Of a stretch of 64,000 nt of DNA, positions 33,853 through 44,934 are shown piece by piece. The notes under the pieces were generated by a model that searched no databases, was not told the DNA's origin, and worked only from the letters and a program-made list of their open reading frames with translations. Both the position numbers and the translations under genes were made by a program. The stretch covers positions 3,782,001 through 3,846,000 of the forward strand of contig NW_026946359.1 of the NCBI RefSeq assembly GCF_035222275.1. Direction: 5' to 3'. Every line of letters starts with the position of its first letter. The stretch's first letter is position 1. This stretch comes from Podospora bellae-mahoneyi (Eukaryota; Ascomycota; Sordariomycetes; Sordariales; Podosporaceae).

Positions 33853-35809
33853 TTATGCTTGGTAAGTAGAAGCAGAGACGTTGCCTCCTCTGCCGGTCCA
33901 GTTGACGTGGATATCTTGCCCCTCGGGGTACTTAGCCGTGGCAGCCTCGGGCTTGATTCTGAAGGTGTGGGCACCGAAGTAATCACGCTGAGCCTGGAGG
34001 AGGTTGGCGGGCAGGTCTTTGGTTCTGTAGCCATCAAACCACGACAGAGCAGTGGAGAAAGAGGGGATGGGGAGACCAAGGAGCGAGGCCTTGGAGACGA
34101 CGTCTCTCCAGCCGGGCTGAGCCTTGTGGATAGCCTTGTTGAAGAAGTCGTCAAAGAGGAGGTTCTCAAGGTCGGGGTTGTTGCGATAGGCGGCGGTGAT
34201 GTCCTTGAGGAAGACGGAGCGGATAATACAGCCACCACGCCACATGAGGGCAATGGAGGGCTTGTTGAGCTTCCAGCCGTACTCCTTGGCCGCTTCCTGC
34301 ATGAGCATGAAGCCTTGGGCGTAGGAGATGATCTTGGAGGCATAGAGGGCCTGCTCGAGGTCCTCGAGGAACTGCTCCTTGTTACCCTCGAAGGTGGTGG
34401 CACGGCCAACAAACTCGAGCTTGGTGGAAGCCTTGACACGCTCCTCCTTGATGCCAGACAGGCAGCGAGCGAGCACAGACTCGGCAATGAGGGTGACGGG
34501 CATGCCCAAGTCCAGGGCGTTGACGGCAGTCCACTTGCCGGTACCCTTCTGGCCGGCCTTGTCGAGGATCTTCTCGACAAGAGGCTCGCCATCCTCATCG
34601 TTGAAGTACATGATGTCCTTGGTGATCTCGATCAGGAAAGAGTCGAGGACACCGTTGTTCCACTTAGTGAAGGTGTCACCAATCTCCTTGCTGGACATGC
34701 CGAGACCGCGCTTCATGATATCGTACGCCTTTGTTCTGACTGTTAGTCCCCTGATTCATAGCTGACCTGCCTTTGGATTTGGCCTTGGCATTGCAGAACA
34801 ACATACCTCACAGATCAACTGCATGTCACCGTACTCGATACCGTTGTGCACCATCTTGACGTAGTGACCAGCACCCTCGTCACCAACCCACTCACAGCAA
34901 GCCTCACCACCGCTCTTGGCAGCAATGCTCTGGAAGATGTCCTTGATGAAGGGCCAGGCTGACTCATCACCACCGGGCATGATGGAGGGGCCGTAGCGGG
35001 CACCCTCCTCACCACCGGAGACACCGGCACCGACGAAGCGGAGACCCTTGGAGGCAAGGTACTTTGTTCTCCGGTTGGAGTCGGGGAAATGTGAGTTACC
35101 GCCATCGATGATGATGTCACCAGCCTCGAGAAGGGGAAGGAGGGTCTCGATCCAGTCATCGACAGCCTTGCCGGCCTGGACGAGAAGCATGATGCGGCGG
35201 GGGCTTTTGAGCTTCTTAACGAACTCCTCGGTAGAGTGAGCGCCGACAATGCTCTTGCCTTTGGCCTCGTTGGCAAGGAAGCGGTCGACCTTGGAAACGG
35301 TACGGTTGAAAGCGCAAACGGTGAAGCCATGGTCGGCCATGTTCAGAATCAAGTTCTGGCCCCTTTTTTTCACGCACAGTCAGCACATCTGCCCCCAGGG
35401 GCTGCTCTGGGGAACCGCCGGAGCTGGGTAGTGGACTTACATGACGGCCAGGCCGATGAGGCCGAGATCAGCACTTCCACCATCATCACTGTTAGCATTT
35501 CTTTGGGATTGGAGGTTAAGGAGGGAGCCAGCAGCGTTCACAACGCCGCCGACGTTGATATTCGCCAGGCGGGCGCTGAGGAGGGGGGACTCAGTAGGTG
35601 TAGATAGGTAAAGCACTCCGTCACCGGCAAAGCTGTTGTAGTAGAAAACGACAGGCGCATTGCACCGGCATTGGCTGGAGTGAGGCCATACCTCCTCTCT
35701 CTCTCGCACGCCGATGACTCGAGCACAGCGCAAATACGCCCTGACTTCCTGCTTTCTGGGTGACGGAGCGGGGAGGTGGGGTAAAGAGAACTTACACAGC
35801 GCCAGACAT
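33853..35809 (-). CDS. gnd1: 6-phosphogluconate dehydrogenase, decarboxylating
   Basis: Four exons, 35809-35796 (14 nt), 35473-35441, 35362-34807 and 34728-33853, encode 492 residues, normal for the family. The tiny first exon gives MSGAV; exon 2 completes the NADP-binding loop [13 protein letters not shown]. Family landmarks are [40 protein letters not shown], the catalytic-site stretch [20 protein letters not shown] and the C-terminal [17 protein letters not shown]. The enzyme converts 6-phosphogluconate to ribulose-5-phosphate and CO2 with NADPH formation in the cytosolic pentose phosphate pathway. Intron 1 is unusually long for this window (322 bp). Intron 2 has an atypical acceptor context (AAAAAAAG), but phase and conservation fix it. 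Confidence 0.97.
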
Positions 35810-38800
35810 TGTGAAGGAAATCTGCGACAGGGGAAACGGTCAAGATGCAAAAGGTGAAGTTGTAGAGGTGCTGTCCGGAGCAGAATTGATGGAAGGGAGT
35901 AATCCTCAGCCAGGGGGATTTGTTATGGAGAAAGTCAGAGAGGGAGGGGAGAAATGGCGGACTGAATGACGAAACTTTTAAGAGGACCCGAGCTTTCGAG
36001 GTCGGAGGGGGAGGGTCATTGTTCAAGTGCGTGCAGCGGACAGCGGACAGCGGGACAGCGGGCAGCTTGGCCTGGCGGGAGACTCCCACACAGCGGATAA
36101 TTTGACGCGGGGCTTACTCAGGCAGTTACCTCGACCGTGACCATGACCGCCTCACGACCCAACTGAAATGAAAATGCCCGTAACGTGCCACCTCCTCCCG
36201 TCATCACCTCTTCTTCTGAGCCCTTGGACACTGGGAAGCTTCCAGGTTGCCCCCAATGACCGGGATGTGCTCCCTTGCCTGGCTCCAGAAGGAGGGGACA
36301 ACCCAGGAGGTGCCTTTGTATTTTTATCAGATCCTCCCAGTCGTCTGATGAAGCTATCGGTTTCGCCGCCCCGGAGCTTGGAGCTTGGGGGACCGTGGGG
36401 ACTTGGCTTCTGTTCCACGATCTGCCATCGCGTGGGAATCAACTGGGCGGCTGGACCGAGTGACAAATCTCACCGTCGCTCGGGGCATCTCGACTGTGTA
36501 GCTTCTCATTGGGAGCAAGGTCCCGGGTTTTTGTTGGGAATCCTCGAGCCAAAGCAGACCCTACATACATCCTTTTCTTAGCCCGACACGTACTGCTTCG
36601 GATTCATCAACTTGTTGGTTTCGAAACACCAGTGCCCCCAAGGTGCCGCTTGGGGGAAGCACGGCACAGACAACCGCAGACATCGACCCGCCGCGCGCAT
36701 TTGGACGAACTTGAAGGTTCCGGCGCCGGATCCCACCAATGCCCACATTGACAGCAACCTCCGTCAGTCAGCCATGACCCACGGGAGCTTACCGCCCAGC
36801 TGCCGGACATATACGTTCCTGTCTATCAGCCTGGTTCGACATGCTGCTCTCTGTAGTTCAGATGATGGGAAAAACCTGGGATTGGACGGTCATCCACAAT
36901 GTCAACTGTTCTTCCGCGGATACATCGGAGCTAATCATCTTCAAGACGAACCAGTTCACGGAGATGTTACATCCACCGAGAACCACAGACCTTATAACAG
37001 CAAGCTTCTCACCACCGGCAACACTAGCCTAACAAATAAAAAGTGACTCTGACAAGTCCGGTTCTTGAAGAGTTCGGTTGGCACCCCCACGGTTTCGAGA
37101 TCTGAGGCGAGTGGACTCCCCACCCAACGATGGACTGCTGTCCGCAATGTTCTTACACAACAGCTTTCACCAAATTCCCGCAAAGCACTGGGGGCAACAT
37201 TACTTCAAGAACCAGGGGACCGCTTTTTTCGACTTCAGGCTCTTCTTGCCATGAGCCAATGGGAATTATTTCCCTCGAGTGAGAAAAAAACTGAACTCCG
37301 ATCACTGTCCGTTCAAAGGTCCGGTGTGCGCAAGGGTAGAAGCAAAGGAAAAGTACAGCCCTTTCGCGTCTCTTGCTCCCCGCGCGCCGGTTTGTTAAGC
37401 CAAGCTGTCGCAAAAAAAAACAAGGAGGGGTAGAAAAGACCCCTCCACTGCCATGACCCCTTGGTTGGGTGGGGTTATGATCGTGGGGCCTTGTTGGTTA
37501 AACAGACTGTGGATGATGATTAAGCTCCAACGTCCGACGTCTATATTGTTTGGCTTAAAAGATCAATGATATCAGAACGGGCCTCACAACTCAAATATTA
37601 TCCACAGTACAGATGAAGAATGGCAATTGCTACGAAACTGACACAGAATAGCTCTTAGCCAACCCTTTGAGGCAATGGCCATCACCTTGCCGCCTTAACT
37701 CCACAATGTGACGGCAGTCTTCAACTCAGTCAACCCTTGGCGATTGCCATCCAACATATCTCCGGATATTCTAAAGACATGACTGAAATATATGAGTACT
37801 CAAGGTTCCCAAAAAATCGAATCATAGTGGTGATAAATAGCATCAAGACTCCTTGGATGTTCTGAGACTTTGCAAACCATACTTACCGGAGATGCCTTCC
37901 CCCACGGAGATATCAAAACCGCCGTGATGGAACCCTCTCCCCGTTGATATCTCCACTGTATGCCAATCCCAAGAATATCAACATAGCGCACGGCCATAAA
38001 ACGAACTGTGCTTGTCCGCGGAAAGAGAACAAGAACTCATCATTTTGCCTCGCCTACTACTCATTCTGTGAACCAAATGTGACACTTTGAGTTGCCAAGC
38101 CAACCTCAAAGCCCTACCTCAAACGGGAGTTGGCAGGTTTAGATATCGTCAAGATTTATATTCAATCTCTAAAAAGAGCATATGCAAACTGGTTAGCATT
38201 CTTGATTTTGACGTATAGCAGCAGCCATCTTCCCCAGGATGCGATAAAATTTAAGCTCTGGTGGACTAGGGGAAGGTATCAGCGCTCACCCGCGACCCCA
38301 AATCAAATCTCTGATGAAACTGGACCAGACAGCAGCGTCTACTAAAGATCTGATGACACTGGGGAAAACAGCAGCGCTCGCTCACGATACTTCGAAAGAG
38401 CCCTCGCGAAATTGGGAACGACAGCTTCCTTCACCAACGATATCTCAAATTAAAGCTTGGACGAATCTTCTTAAAAGTTGGGATGAACGCCTTCAAAATA
38501 TAGTTGTATCATCAAAACGAAAAGTCTTCATGATCACACCAAGACATCCAAGCCATTTTCATATGTTACTGTACATTATTATTGTATCAAACAAGAGCTC
38601 GCCACGAGCCCTCGATGCCAACCCATCAAGCCACCTCCATCGTCTACGAATTTAGTGAAACCCCTATGCCCTGAAACAACGCCCATAACCGTTCCAAATA
38701 CGCCCAGGCTGTGAACTATCCTCCCGTCCCAGTCTCGTAAACCACCCGGGGCTTCAACCAGAACTTTTGATGCCTCTTGAGAAGAGAAGAGAAAACAAAG

Positions 38801-38933
38801 TATGTACAATAGTTTAAAATGCCGCTGCCCATCCCCTCTCAACTGGGGGCTGCTCGTCATGAAAAGTCTTGTAATTATATAGCACCATGAAAAAGCCATG
38901 AGAAGACCACCCCCACCCCCATCACCAACCGCC
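35810..38933. other. 3.1-kb region without a supported gene
   Basis: This lies between the gnd1 start and the taf7 end. The part up to 36100 is the likely gnd1 promoter. From 37450 to 38600 base composition shifts toward A/T, with no coding frame above chance. A perfect 11-bp inverted repeat sits at 37906-37954. A weak direct repeat of about 31 bp (CTGATGA...ACAGCAGCG) occurs at 38308-38337 and 38346-38376. I see no transposon ends, tRNA or 5S rRNA gene. Confidence 0.45.
37906..37954. repeat. perfect 11-bp inverted repeat, 27-bp loop
   Basis: GGAGATATCAA at 37906-37916 is matched by its reverse complement TTGATATCTCC at 37944-37954. The hairpin could form in DNA or RNA. No gene lies near it, and its role is unknown. 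Confidence 0.7.
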
Positions 38934-40475
38934 TCAATAATCCTCAACCTCACCGATAGAAGACATCTTGAGGTCAATCTCCGACTTGACACTCCTGATC
39001 GAAGCCTCAATACGCTTCCGAATAATCGCACCGACCGACTTGGCAAGGTTCTCCTCGTATTGCTTGAGCTGTTTCTTGAGATTAGCAATCTCCGCCCGCA
39101 CACTGGCCTTGTCGTCATGGTCGTCTTCATCTCCATCGTCATCATCATCATCCCCATCCTCTTCTGACTCCTCTTCATCTTCTTCTGACTCTTCCTCCTC
39201 CACAACTTCCTCCTCCTCAGTCTGGGCAACAGGAGTACCAGTATTAGCGGTAAGTGGCGTAACAGCATCAGGAGCAACAGCCGGCGTAGGCTGATCAAGA
39301 CCCTCCATCGGCGTCTCTGGCGCATTCATGAAAGCATCCATCAGCGCAGCCTCGTCAAGCTCCTCCTCGACCTTATCGAGTTGCTCGTCATCCTCTTCAC
39401 CCTCAGCATCCTCCTCATAATCTTCAGACTCCGACTCCTCGACAATTCTACTGTCTAGAACCTCCGTCCTGGTGCTGACAGCCTCCCGATCAGCCGCCAA
39501 TAACCTTTCCACCTCGGCCTCCTTGTTCTGGATCTCGAGCTTCGACAATCGCTTGCGGAAACGACGATTTCTGGCATCGTGCATTGGGGGCGTTATACCG
39601 TGTGGCCAGCGATGACCGTGCTCCACAGCCTTTGGCAGCGGCGCAGTCTTGGCCTCCTCCTCGTTCTTGACTTCAGCAAAGACCAACATCATCTGACAAA
39701 TATCCGCGGACTTGACCATGGCCTTTTTATCCCACGTCTTCATACCCTCAGTGATGGTAGGGAGATCGAGGAGAATCGCCGCATAGTACTTCCCGCGAAC
39801 AATCCACACAGCACGTCGACCTTCGTCGTCCAGAAACTTAAAGTTGACCTCGGCACCATTGCCGATTTTCTTTTCTGTGATGCACTGTCGTATATAATCG
39901 CAGTCTTCGTTGTCCATAAAGCGCATGACAAATTGTTCCTCGATAACCGGATCAATCTCGCGATCTTCCGCCTCCGAGTCGTAGCCTTCGCCGAGAGGCC
40001 GGTGAGGAATCTTGCCTACTGGCTTCAATTTGAGCGTTGGTTTATTCGAGATGGTGCCACCGGGAGTTGTTGGTTTGAGCGTAATCTTCGTCTTCTTGGC
40101 TAGTGGTCCGGATCCATTGGCTAATGGTATGTCCTCATCGTCATCACTCTGATGAGCCCTCTTCTTGAGTGTGGGCTTTGGTCTTCTCCCAGCCTTGGTA
40201 GTTGTGACTTTTGGGGCGGGTGGAGCGACGGCGACCTCCTCTGCTGTCGAACTCGCTGCTGGGAAATAGCCAGAGGGAGGATTCGGCTCGGCGGGGGTGG
40301 GTGGAAGCGATTTTCGCACCAATTTGATCTTTGGCGCGCCTGATGGCGTTTGAGCACCGGGAGACATTGCGCTGGATCCGGCGAGACCAGGCGGAGGACT
40401 TGTTGCGCCAAGGGCTGAGCTTGTGGTTTTCAGGGTGAGTCGCCCGGGAACGGGTGGGGGAGGTGGTTGTTCCAT
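38934..40475 (-). CDS. taf7: TAF7 (TAFII55), TFIID subunit
   Basis: Single exon of 513 residues from the ATG at 40475. The first ~170 residues are Pro/Thr-rich with a Lys-rich basic stretch. The TAFII55 N-terminal domain covers roughly residues 174-330, with EEQFVMRFMDNEDCDYIRQC, AVWIVRGKYYAAILLDLPTI and EGMKTWDKKAMVKSADICQM, then GHRWPHGITPPMHDARNRRF. The C-terminal part is highly acidic (long Glu/Asp runs) and ends in a coiled coil (VRAEIANLKKQLKQYEENLA). In TFIID, TAF7 binds TAF1 and controls its activity on promoter DNA. It starts 712 bp from the divergent RBM42-type gene. Confidence 0.95.
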   Translation of the reverse strand: MEQPPPPPVPGRLTLKTTSSALGATSPPPGLAGSSAMSPGAQTPSGAPKIKLVRKSLPPTPAEPNPPSGYFPAASSTAEEVAVAPPAPKVTTTKAGRRPKPTLKKRAHQSDDDEDIPLANGSGPLAKKTKITLKPTTPGGTISNKPTLKLKPVGKIPHRPLGEGYDSEAEDREIDPVIEEQFVMRFMDNEDCDYIRQCITEKKIGNGAEVNFKFLDDEGRRAVWIVRGKYYAAILLDLPTITEGMKTWDKKAMVKSADICQMMLVFAEVKNEEEAKTAPLPKAVEHGHRWPHGITPPMHDARNRRFRKRLSKLEIQNKEAEVERLLAADREAVSTRTEVLDSRIVEESESEDYEEDAEGEEDDEQLDKVEEELDEAALMDAFMNAPETPMEGLDQPTPAVAPDAVTPLTANTGTPVAQTEEEEVVEEEESEEDEEESEEDGDDDDDDGDEDDHDDKASVRAEIANLKKQLKQYEENLAKSVGAIIRKRIEASIRSVKSEIDLKMSSIGEVEDY

Positions 40476-41187
40476 AATGGCGATTGGGATGGGTTTTTCG
40501 TATCGCAATTAGGACTGGTCTCGCGCGAGCGATTCGATTCTGGAGGTATGCGGTTTAGAGGAAAAGTCGCGACTCGGGGTAAGATGTTGTAGGATGAGTT
40601 CTTGGCTCGGTGTCGCGGCGGGCGGGTGTTTTGAAGGAGTTCTTGAGCTGAGGATTGGAAGCGCAGTCAAACAAACCGTGATAGCCGTGTCGCCATGAAC
40701 GTGGGAAAAGGTGATGGAACGGGGAGAAGAAAATTCAACCTGCCCCGCGTCGAATTGCTGCTGTTTGGCAGGCGGGAGGTGGCCAGCAAGGTGCCTTTGG
40801 GGAGCTCCAAAGTGGATGTTGAGATTCTAGAGCTCGGGCCACTGGCATTCACTCTGCCGCTCGATAAGCCTTATCAGAGGATGGCCCACAATTCCCTGTA
40901 TTTCCAATGGCTGCACCAGCCACCTACAGTGACATCAGCCACAACTAACGTTGACTTCGAAGTGGGCCGATGGTCTTGGAAGCGACAGCGTTTTTGGCAC
41001 GTCACGTCTCTCTTCCTCCACCCAATTCCACCAAGACACCATCACATCTCTTTTGTGAGCCAGACATACTCGGTTGAAAAACAGTTGCGGGAGAATAGCC
41101 GTCGGCTCACAGGTACGTACCATACATACGCAACGGTCTTGCTCTCAATTCCGTTGTCGGCGCAACACTTGGAACAAGAAATTCATC
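40476..41187. promoter_or_regulatory. divergent promoter region, taf7 / RBM42-type gene
   Basis: Two genes start away from each other. A frame with its own ATG at 40695 runs through this interval and into the RRM gene in another frame. It has no conserved motif and is taken as fortuitous. No TATA sequence stands out. Confidence 0.45.
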
Positions 41188-42300
41188 ATGTCGTACTCGG
41201 GTCCTCCAGGTCTCCCAAAGTCGGCGTCGCACCCTTCGCTGCCCCCGCGCCCTCCGACTACCAAGCTCCCCGGTGGTTTCAAGCCTGCCTTCTCGGCCGC
41301 CCCGACACATCCGCCGGCTCCCTCAGTCCCCGGTTACTCGGCGCCGCCCTCATACGCAGGCTACGGCGCCGCTGCCGCACCCGGCTATGGCGCGCCCCCT
41401 TCAGCAGCTCCCTACGTGGGCAACCCATCAACTCCCTCCGTAGGAGCTGGATATGGTCAACCAGGAACATACAACTATCAACAACAAAGCTACCCGCAAG
41501 CGCCAGTCGCACAAGCAGCCCCAAGCTACTATGGCGCTCCCGCTACCAACAGCTATGCCACACCTCCCCAAATTCGAAACCCCTTCGCCCCCCCTGTAGC
41601 AGCCTCTGCCGGCCCCGCGGGTGACTATGATCCAGAAATGGCGGCTCAGATAGCGCAATGGCAAAGCGCCTACATGCCAAAAGATCCATCAGACCCGGCA
41701 AACAAGACTGCTGCCAAGGGCACAAATGGACAAGCAACAGCCGATACAACCGACCCCAACGTTGGTGGGGACGGGACCGACAAAAAGAAAACGGTATACC
41801 GAGAAGGCGGCGGCAAAAAATGGCAAGACGACACTCTTCTCGAATGGGACCCTACCCATCTACGTCTTTTTGTCGGTAATCTGGCTGGTGAAACTACAGA
41901 TGACTCTTTACTGAAAGCGTTTTCCCGGTGGAAGAGCGTACAAAAAGCCAAGGTTGTCCGTGATAAGCGAACGACGAAGAGCAAGGGTTTTGGCTTTGTG
42001 AGTTTTAGTGACGCAGACGACTTCTTCCAGGCAGCCAAGGAGATGAACGGCAAGTATATCCAGAGTCATCCTGTGGTTGTGCGCAAAGCGAAGACAGAGA
42101 TCAAGCCGCAGGCTGTCAAGGATGATAGGAAGGGGAAGCATCAGCATAAGAGGGGTAACGGGGGGAATAAGGCTGGGAATGGGATGGGAGGACAGGAGAA
42201 GGGCGCTGGGGCTTACGAGCCGCATCTTGGCCCTGTGGCTGGGGGTGGGATTGTGAAGCCGGGGCAGAAGACGAAGGGAGGTTTAAAGTTGCTTGGTTGA
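41188..42300 (+). CDS. RBM42-type RRM RNA-binding protein
   Basis: Single exon of 370 residues from the ATG at 41188. The N-terminal ~170 residues are Pro/Ala/Tyr/Gly-rich and disordered (repeated YGAPP/GYG). One RRM follows at about residues 225-303, with RNP2 LFVGNL (227-232) and RNP1 KGFGFVSF (266-273). The lead-in KKWQDDTLLEWDPTHLRLFV and the tail HPVVVRKAKTEIKPQ are characteristic of RBM42, a protein reported in splicing and stress granules in animals. The C-terminus is basic and Gly-rich, ending GGIVKPGQKTKGGLKLLG. The fungal role is not established, but a pre-mRNA splicing role is plausible. Confidence 0.9.
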   Translation: MSYSGPPGLPKSASHPSLPPRPPTTKLPGGFKPAFSAAPTHPPAPSVPGYSAPPSYAGYGAAAAPGYGAPPSAAPYVGNPSTPSVGAGYGQPGTYNYQQQSYPQAPVAQAAPSYYGAPATNSYATPPQIRNPFAPPVAASAGPAGDYDPEMAAQIAQWQSAYMPKDPSDPANKTAAKGTNGQATADTTDPNVGGDGTDKKKTVYREGGGKKWQDDTLLEWDPTHLRLFVGNLAGETTDDSLLKAFSRWKSVQKAKVVRDKRTTKSKGFGFVSFSDADDFFQAAKEMNGKYIQSHPVVVRKAKTEIKPQAVKDDRKGKHQHKRGNGGNKAGNGMGGQEKGAGAYEPHLGPVAGGGIVKPGQKTKGGLKLLG

Positions 42301-42938
42301 GTGGAAGTATTGGCATTGTTTTCAGCATTGTTTGAGCCTATCATTTGGTCATTCAGAAATGTGCTTGGATATTGGATGCTACATGTGTATTGCTATGAGA
42401 TTGCAATTAGCCGCTGTGTATAGGTTCTCATTTGGTAGATAGATGTGGGCTTCCATGGGTGCCTAGGTTGGTTTCTCTATTATAACAAGTAAAAATTCAC
42501 CAATGTATCATCTTGACGAAAAATTTATGTTTTGTATTCTGCCATTTCACGCCTCCTATACTGCTATGCTATGTATAATGTGTGTTGTCTGGTAAAGATG
42601 ATAATGTACGCCTTGCCCGCCTGTCTGTCTGTCCGTATACAAACAGAAAGACGGATTTGAATGCCCAAAGAAAGTCTGCCAGGATAGCGCCGCCGTCTCC
42701 CGAACCCCCCTTCCCCACTACTCCGTATGTGTTCGCCTGTACCTTTCCATGCTGTTTTGTTTTCTGTGCTCGACTCCAACTCTTTCCCGCTCCCGTCCCG
42801 TTTGGTAGGTATAGATGTTGACGAAGTAAGCTTAACTTTAAACGTTGTCTGGTTTCCTTCTTGTTGTTCCGGGGGTATCATAGATATACAAATAACTGAA
42901 AAGAAATATAAGAAAATCAAATACAATGTTACAGCGGT
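42301..42938. other. convergent intergenic region, 638 bp
   Basis: This holds the 3' ends of the RRM gene and the transporter gene. The interval is AT-rich around 42340-42600. Nothing else is visible. Confidence 0.45.
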
Positions 42939-44934
42939 TTAATCCTCCCTCCTATCCTGCAAATGCTTATCCGGGGATTTCGACACGGGTCTACTGACGA
43001 CCTCTGCGCCGTCCGCGGTAAACAACACCCCGTCGTCGTGATCGTCAAGACTTTCCCTCCGCAACAAACCCGCGGCTTCACCCCTGCGAGGGAGATCATC
43101 ATCATCATCATCCTCCTCGTCGCTGCCGCTCGAGGGACCATCAGTGGTGTGCTCTTCCAACAGATGCTCCTGCCCTTTATGCACACCTGCCTGCGCTTCC
43201 CGTCTCATCTTGGAGATTTTAATGTAATTGTACGCTCCTATCGCGACAAGGGTTACAGTCAGGCCGATGATGTTGACAAATGTCATGCGATCGCCAAAAA
43301 CAATCGCAGCCGCCGAGATGGTGACTGCCTCTTTGAATATCCCCGCGATGGACAAGGTGACGACGCTGGTGCGTTGGAGGAGGGCGAACTCGGCGGCTGT
43401 CATGAAAAAGGCGATCATGCCGGGGAATAGGAGGATCAATGGCGCCATGAGGGTGCCGCGTTCTTCTGCTATGGCGGAGAGGCCGTTGATGAGGCCGGAG
43501 ACGCCCTCGACGGGGAAGGCGATGGTCAACAGGGAGACGAACATTACTGGAGCGAGGAAGAAGATGGAGCTGAAGGGGTTGGAGGTGGCGGGGTTGCGGA
43601 GGAGGAGGATTTGGGTTAGGGCCCAACGGAAGCCGCTGAAGAAGGCGGCCGAGATGACGAGGAGGAAGCCGGGGAGGTTGAAGGAGACTTCGCCCGCTAC
43701 CATCATTACTACGCCGAGGGTCATGGTGGCGATGATGGCTGTTAGGCGCCAGGTGGGGGATTCGAGGCGGAAGAGGAAGGCGAAGAGGAGGACGAAGGCT
43801 AGGGAGGAGGATTTACACATTGCTAAAGACACGGTGAGTTGGGTGACTGGGGGAGTTGGAGAGAAAGGCAGGGGGCTTACTGTAGAAGGTGAGGGTGATG
43901 AATTGCAACGAGGTGTTCCCTAATCCTATGTCGAGACCTGTTGCTAGACCGCAGGGGCCGATGCGGGTGAGGTAGAATAACGGTGACATTAGGGGTTTCT
44001 TGGATTCTGGCGAGTCCAGCTCGCCTGGATTTGGAACATGGCCGTTGGTGGGCCGGAAGGATGGGAAGAGATATAGGACGAGGGAGGCTAGGGAAAATTG
44101 CACGAGCATGTGCATGGCTGTTGTAAACATAGGAAATGGGAAGCCGAGCTTGTCGGGAGAGAACATCCATTTGTTGTACTATAAGATAAGGTCAGTATCT
44201 CCTGGCAGAGAGAGGCCAAGGGTTTTTTTGGGGGGATGACTTACAAGTGATATCAACAGGGAAAAAAAGTACCATAACCCAATGAGCCCAGCGTTGATCA
44301 ACAACTCCTTCATCACAAAGCGGTCCGCCTCTTTTTGTTCTCCTGGCGACACCTTCTCTCGTACTATTCTCTGGTCGAGTAATTGGTTGCGAGTTCTCTT
44401 TTTCTTTTTTCTCGTCCGCTCCTTTGCCGTCAAACCAGTCTCCTCGTCGTCATGAAGGTCCTCGTCCGACAATTCCACGTCCAACTCGTCCAGCCGTAGA
44501 GGTTCTCCCAGACTGCCCTCCTCTGATATTTTTGGCTCGTCAATGCCATGGCCCCGCGCGTGTGGCGACCGGTGACGATTGTTAGCGACATTGGCGGGAT
44601 TGATCAAGCTGCTACGTCGGCGACGGTGCCCTGAGGGTGCTAGAGAATCCATCTCGATGTCGTCACCAGCCAATTTGGATCCCGTTGCGGGATGTGGGTG
44701 CGTGGAGGATGTCCAAGGGCCGGGGACTGGTACAACAGCTGCTACCGGTGGTGTAGCGGATAGCGGTGTCGCGTGCCCGGGAAGTGTTGGCTTCTGCTGA
44801 TCGAGATGTCTCGGGACAGAGACGTCGGTATCGGTGTCGGTGTCGGTGTTGGCGTCAGAGGGCGGTTCAGGGACGGGGAGATGGGACGGAGGATGGGCAG
44901 GTTCAGTTGATGGGAATAGGGAAGGGAGAGACAT
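42939..44934 (-). CDS. SLC35C2/YMD8-type nucleotide-sugar or triose-phosphate transporter family
   Basis: Exons 44934-44245, 44178-43881 and 43822-42939 (introns 66 and 58 bp) encode 623 residues. The first ~200 residues are a disordered acidic cytosolic extension. The transporter core then begins (ELLINAGLIGLWYFFSLLIS) and shows about ten membrane segments. Family signatures are LYNKWMFSP, TGLDIGLGNTSLQFITLTFY and MCKSSSLAFVLLFAFLF (the intron before MCKSSS is phase 1), with later SAAFFSGFRWALTQILL and RTSVVTLSIAGIFKEAVTI. This is the DUF250/TPT superfamily, closest by memory to human SLC35C2 and yeast Ymd8, which sit in Golgi or early secretory membranes. The substrate is unknown. The C-terminal tail is acidic and cytosolic. 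Confidence 0.88.

Noticed and set aside
33859-34746. 295-codon frame antisense to gnd1
   Set aside because: A shadow of a highly biased dehydrogenase exon; Gly/Val/Leu-rich with no domain.
37450-38600. AT-shifted block suspected to be a decayed transposon
   Set aside because: No terminal repeats, transposase or reverse transcriptase traces, or target duplications could be seen by eye; only a short hairpin and a weak direct repeat.
40695-41624. 309-codon frame with its own ATG overlapping the RBM42-type gene
   Set aside because: No domain, and the second half is the RRM gene's Pro/Ala-rich DNA read in another frame.
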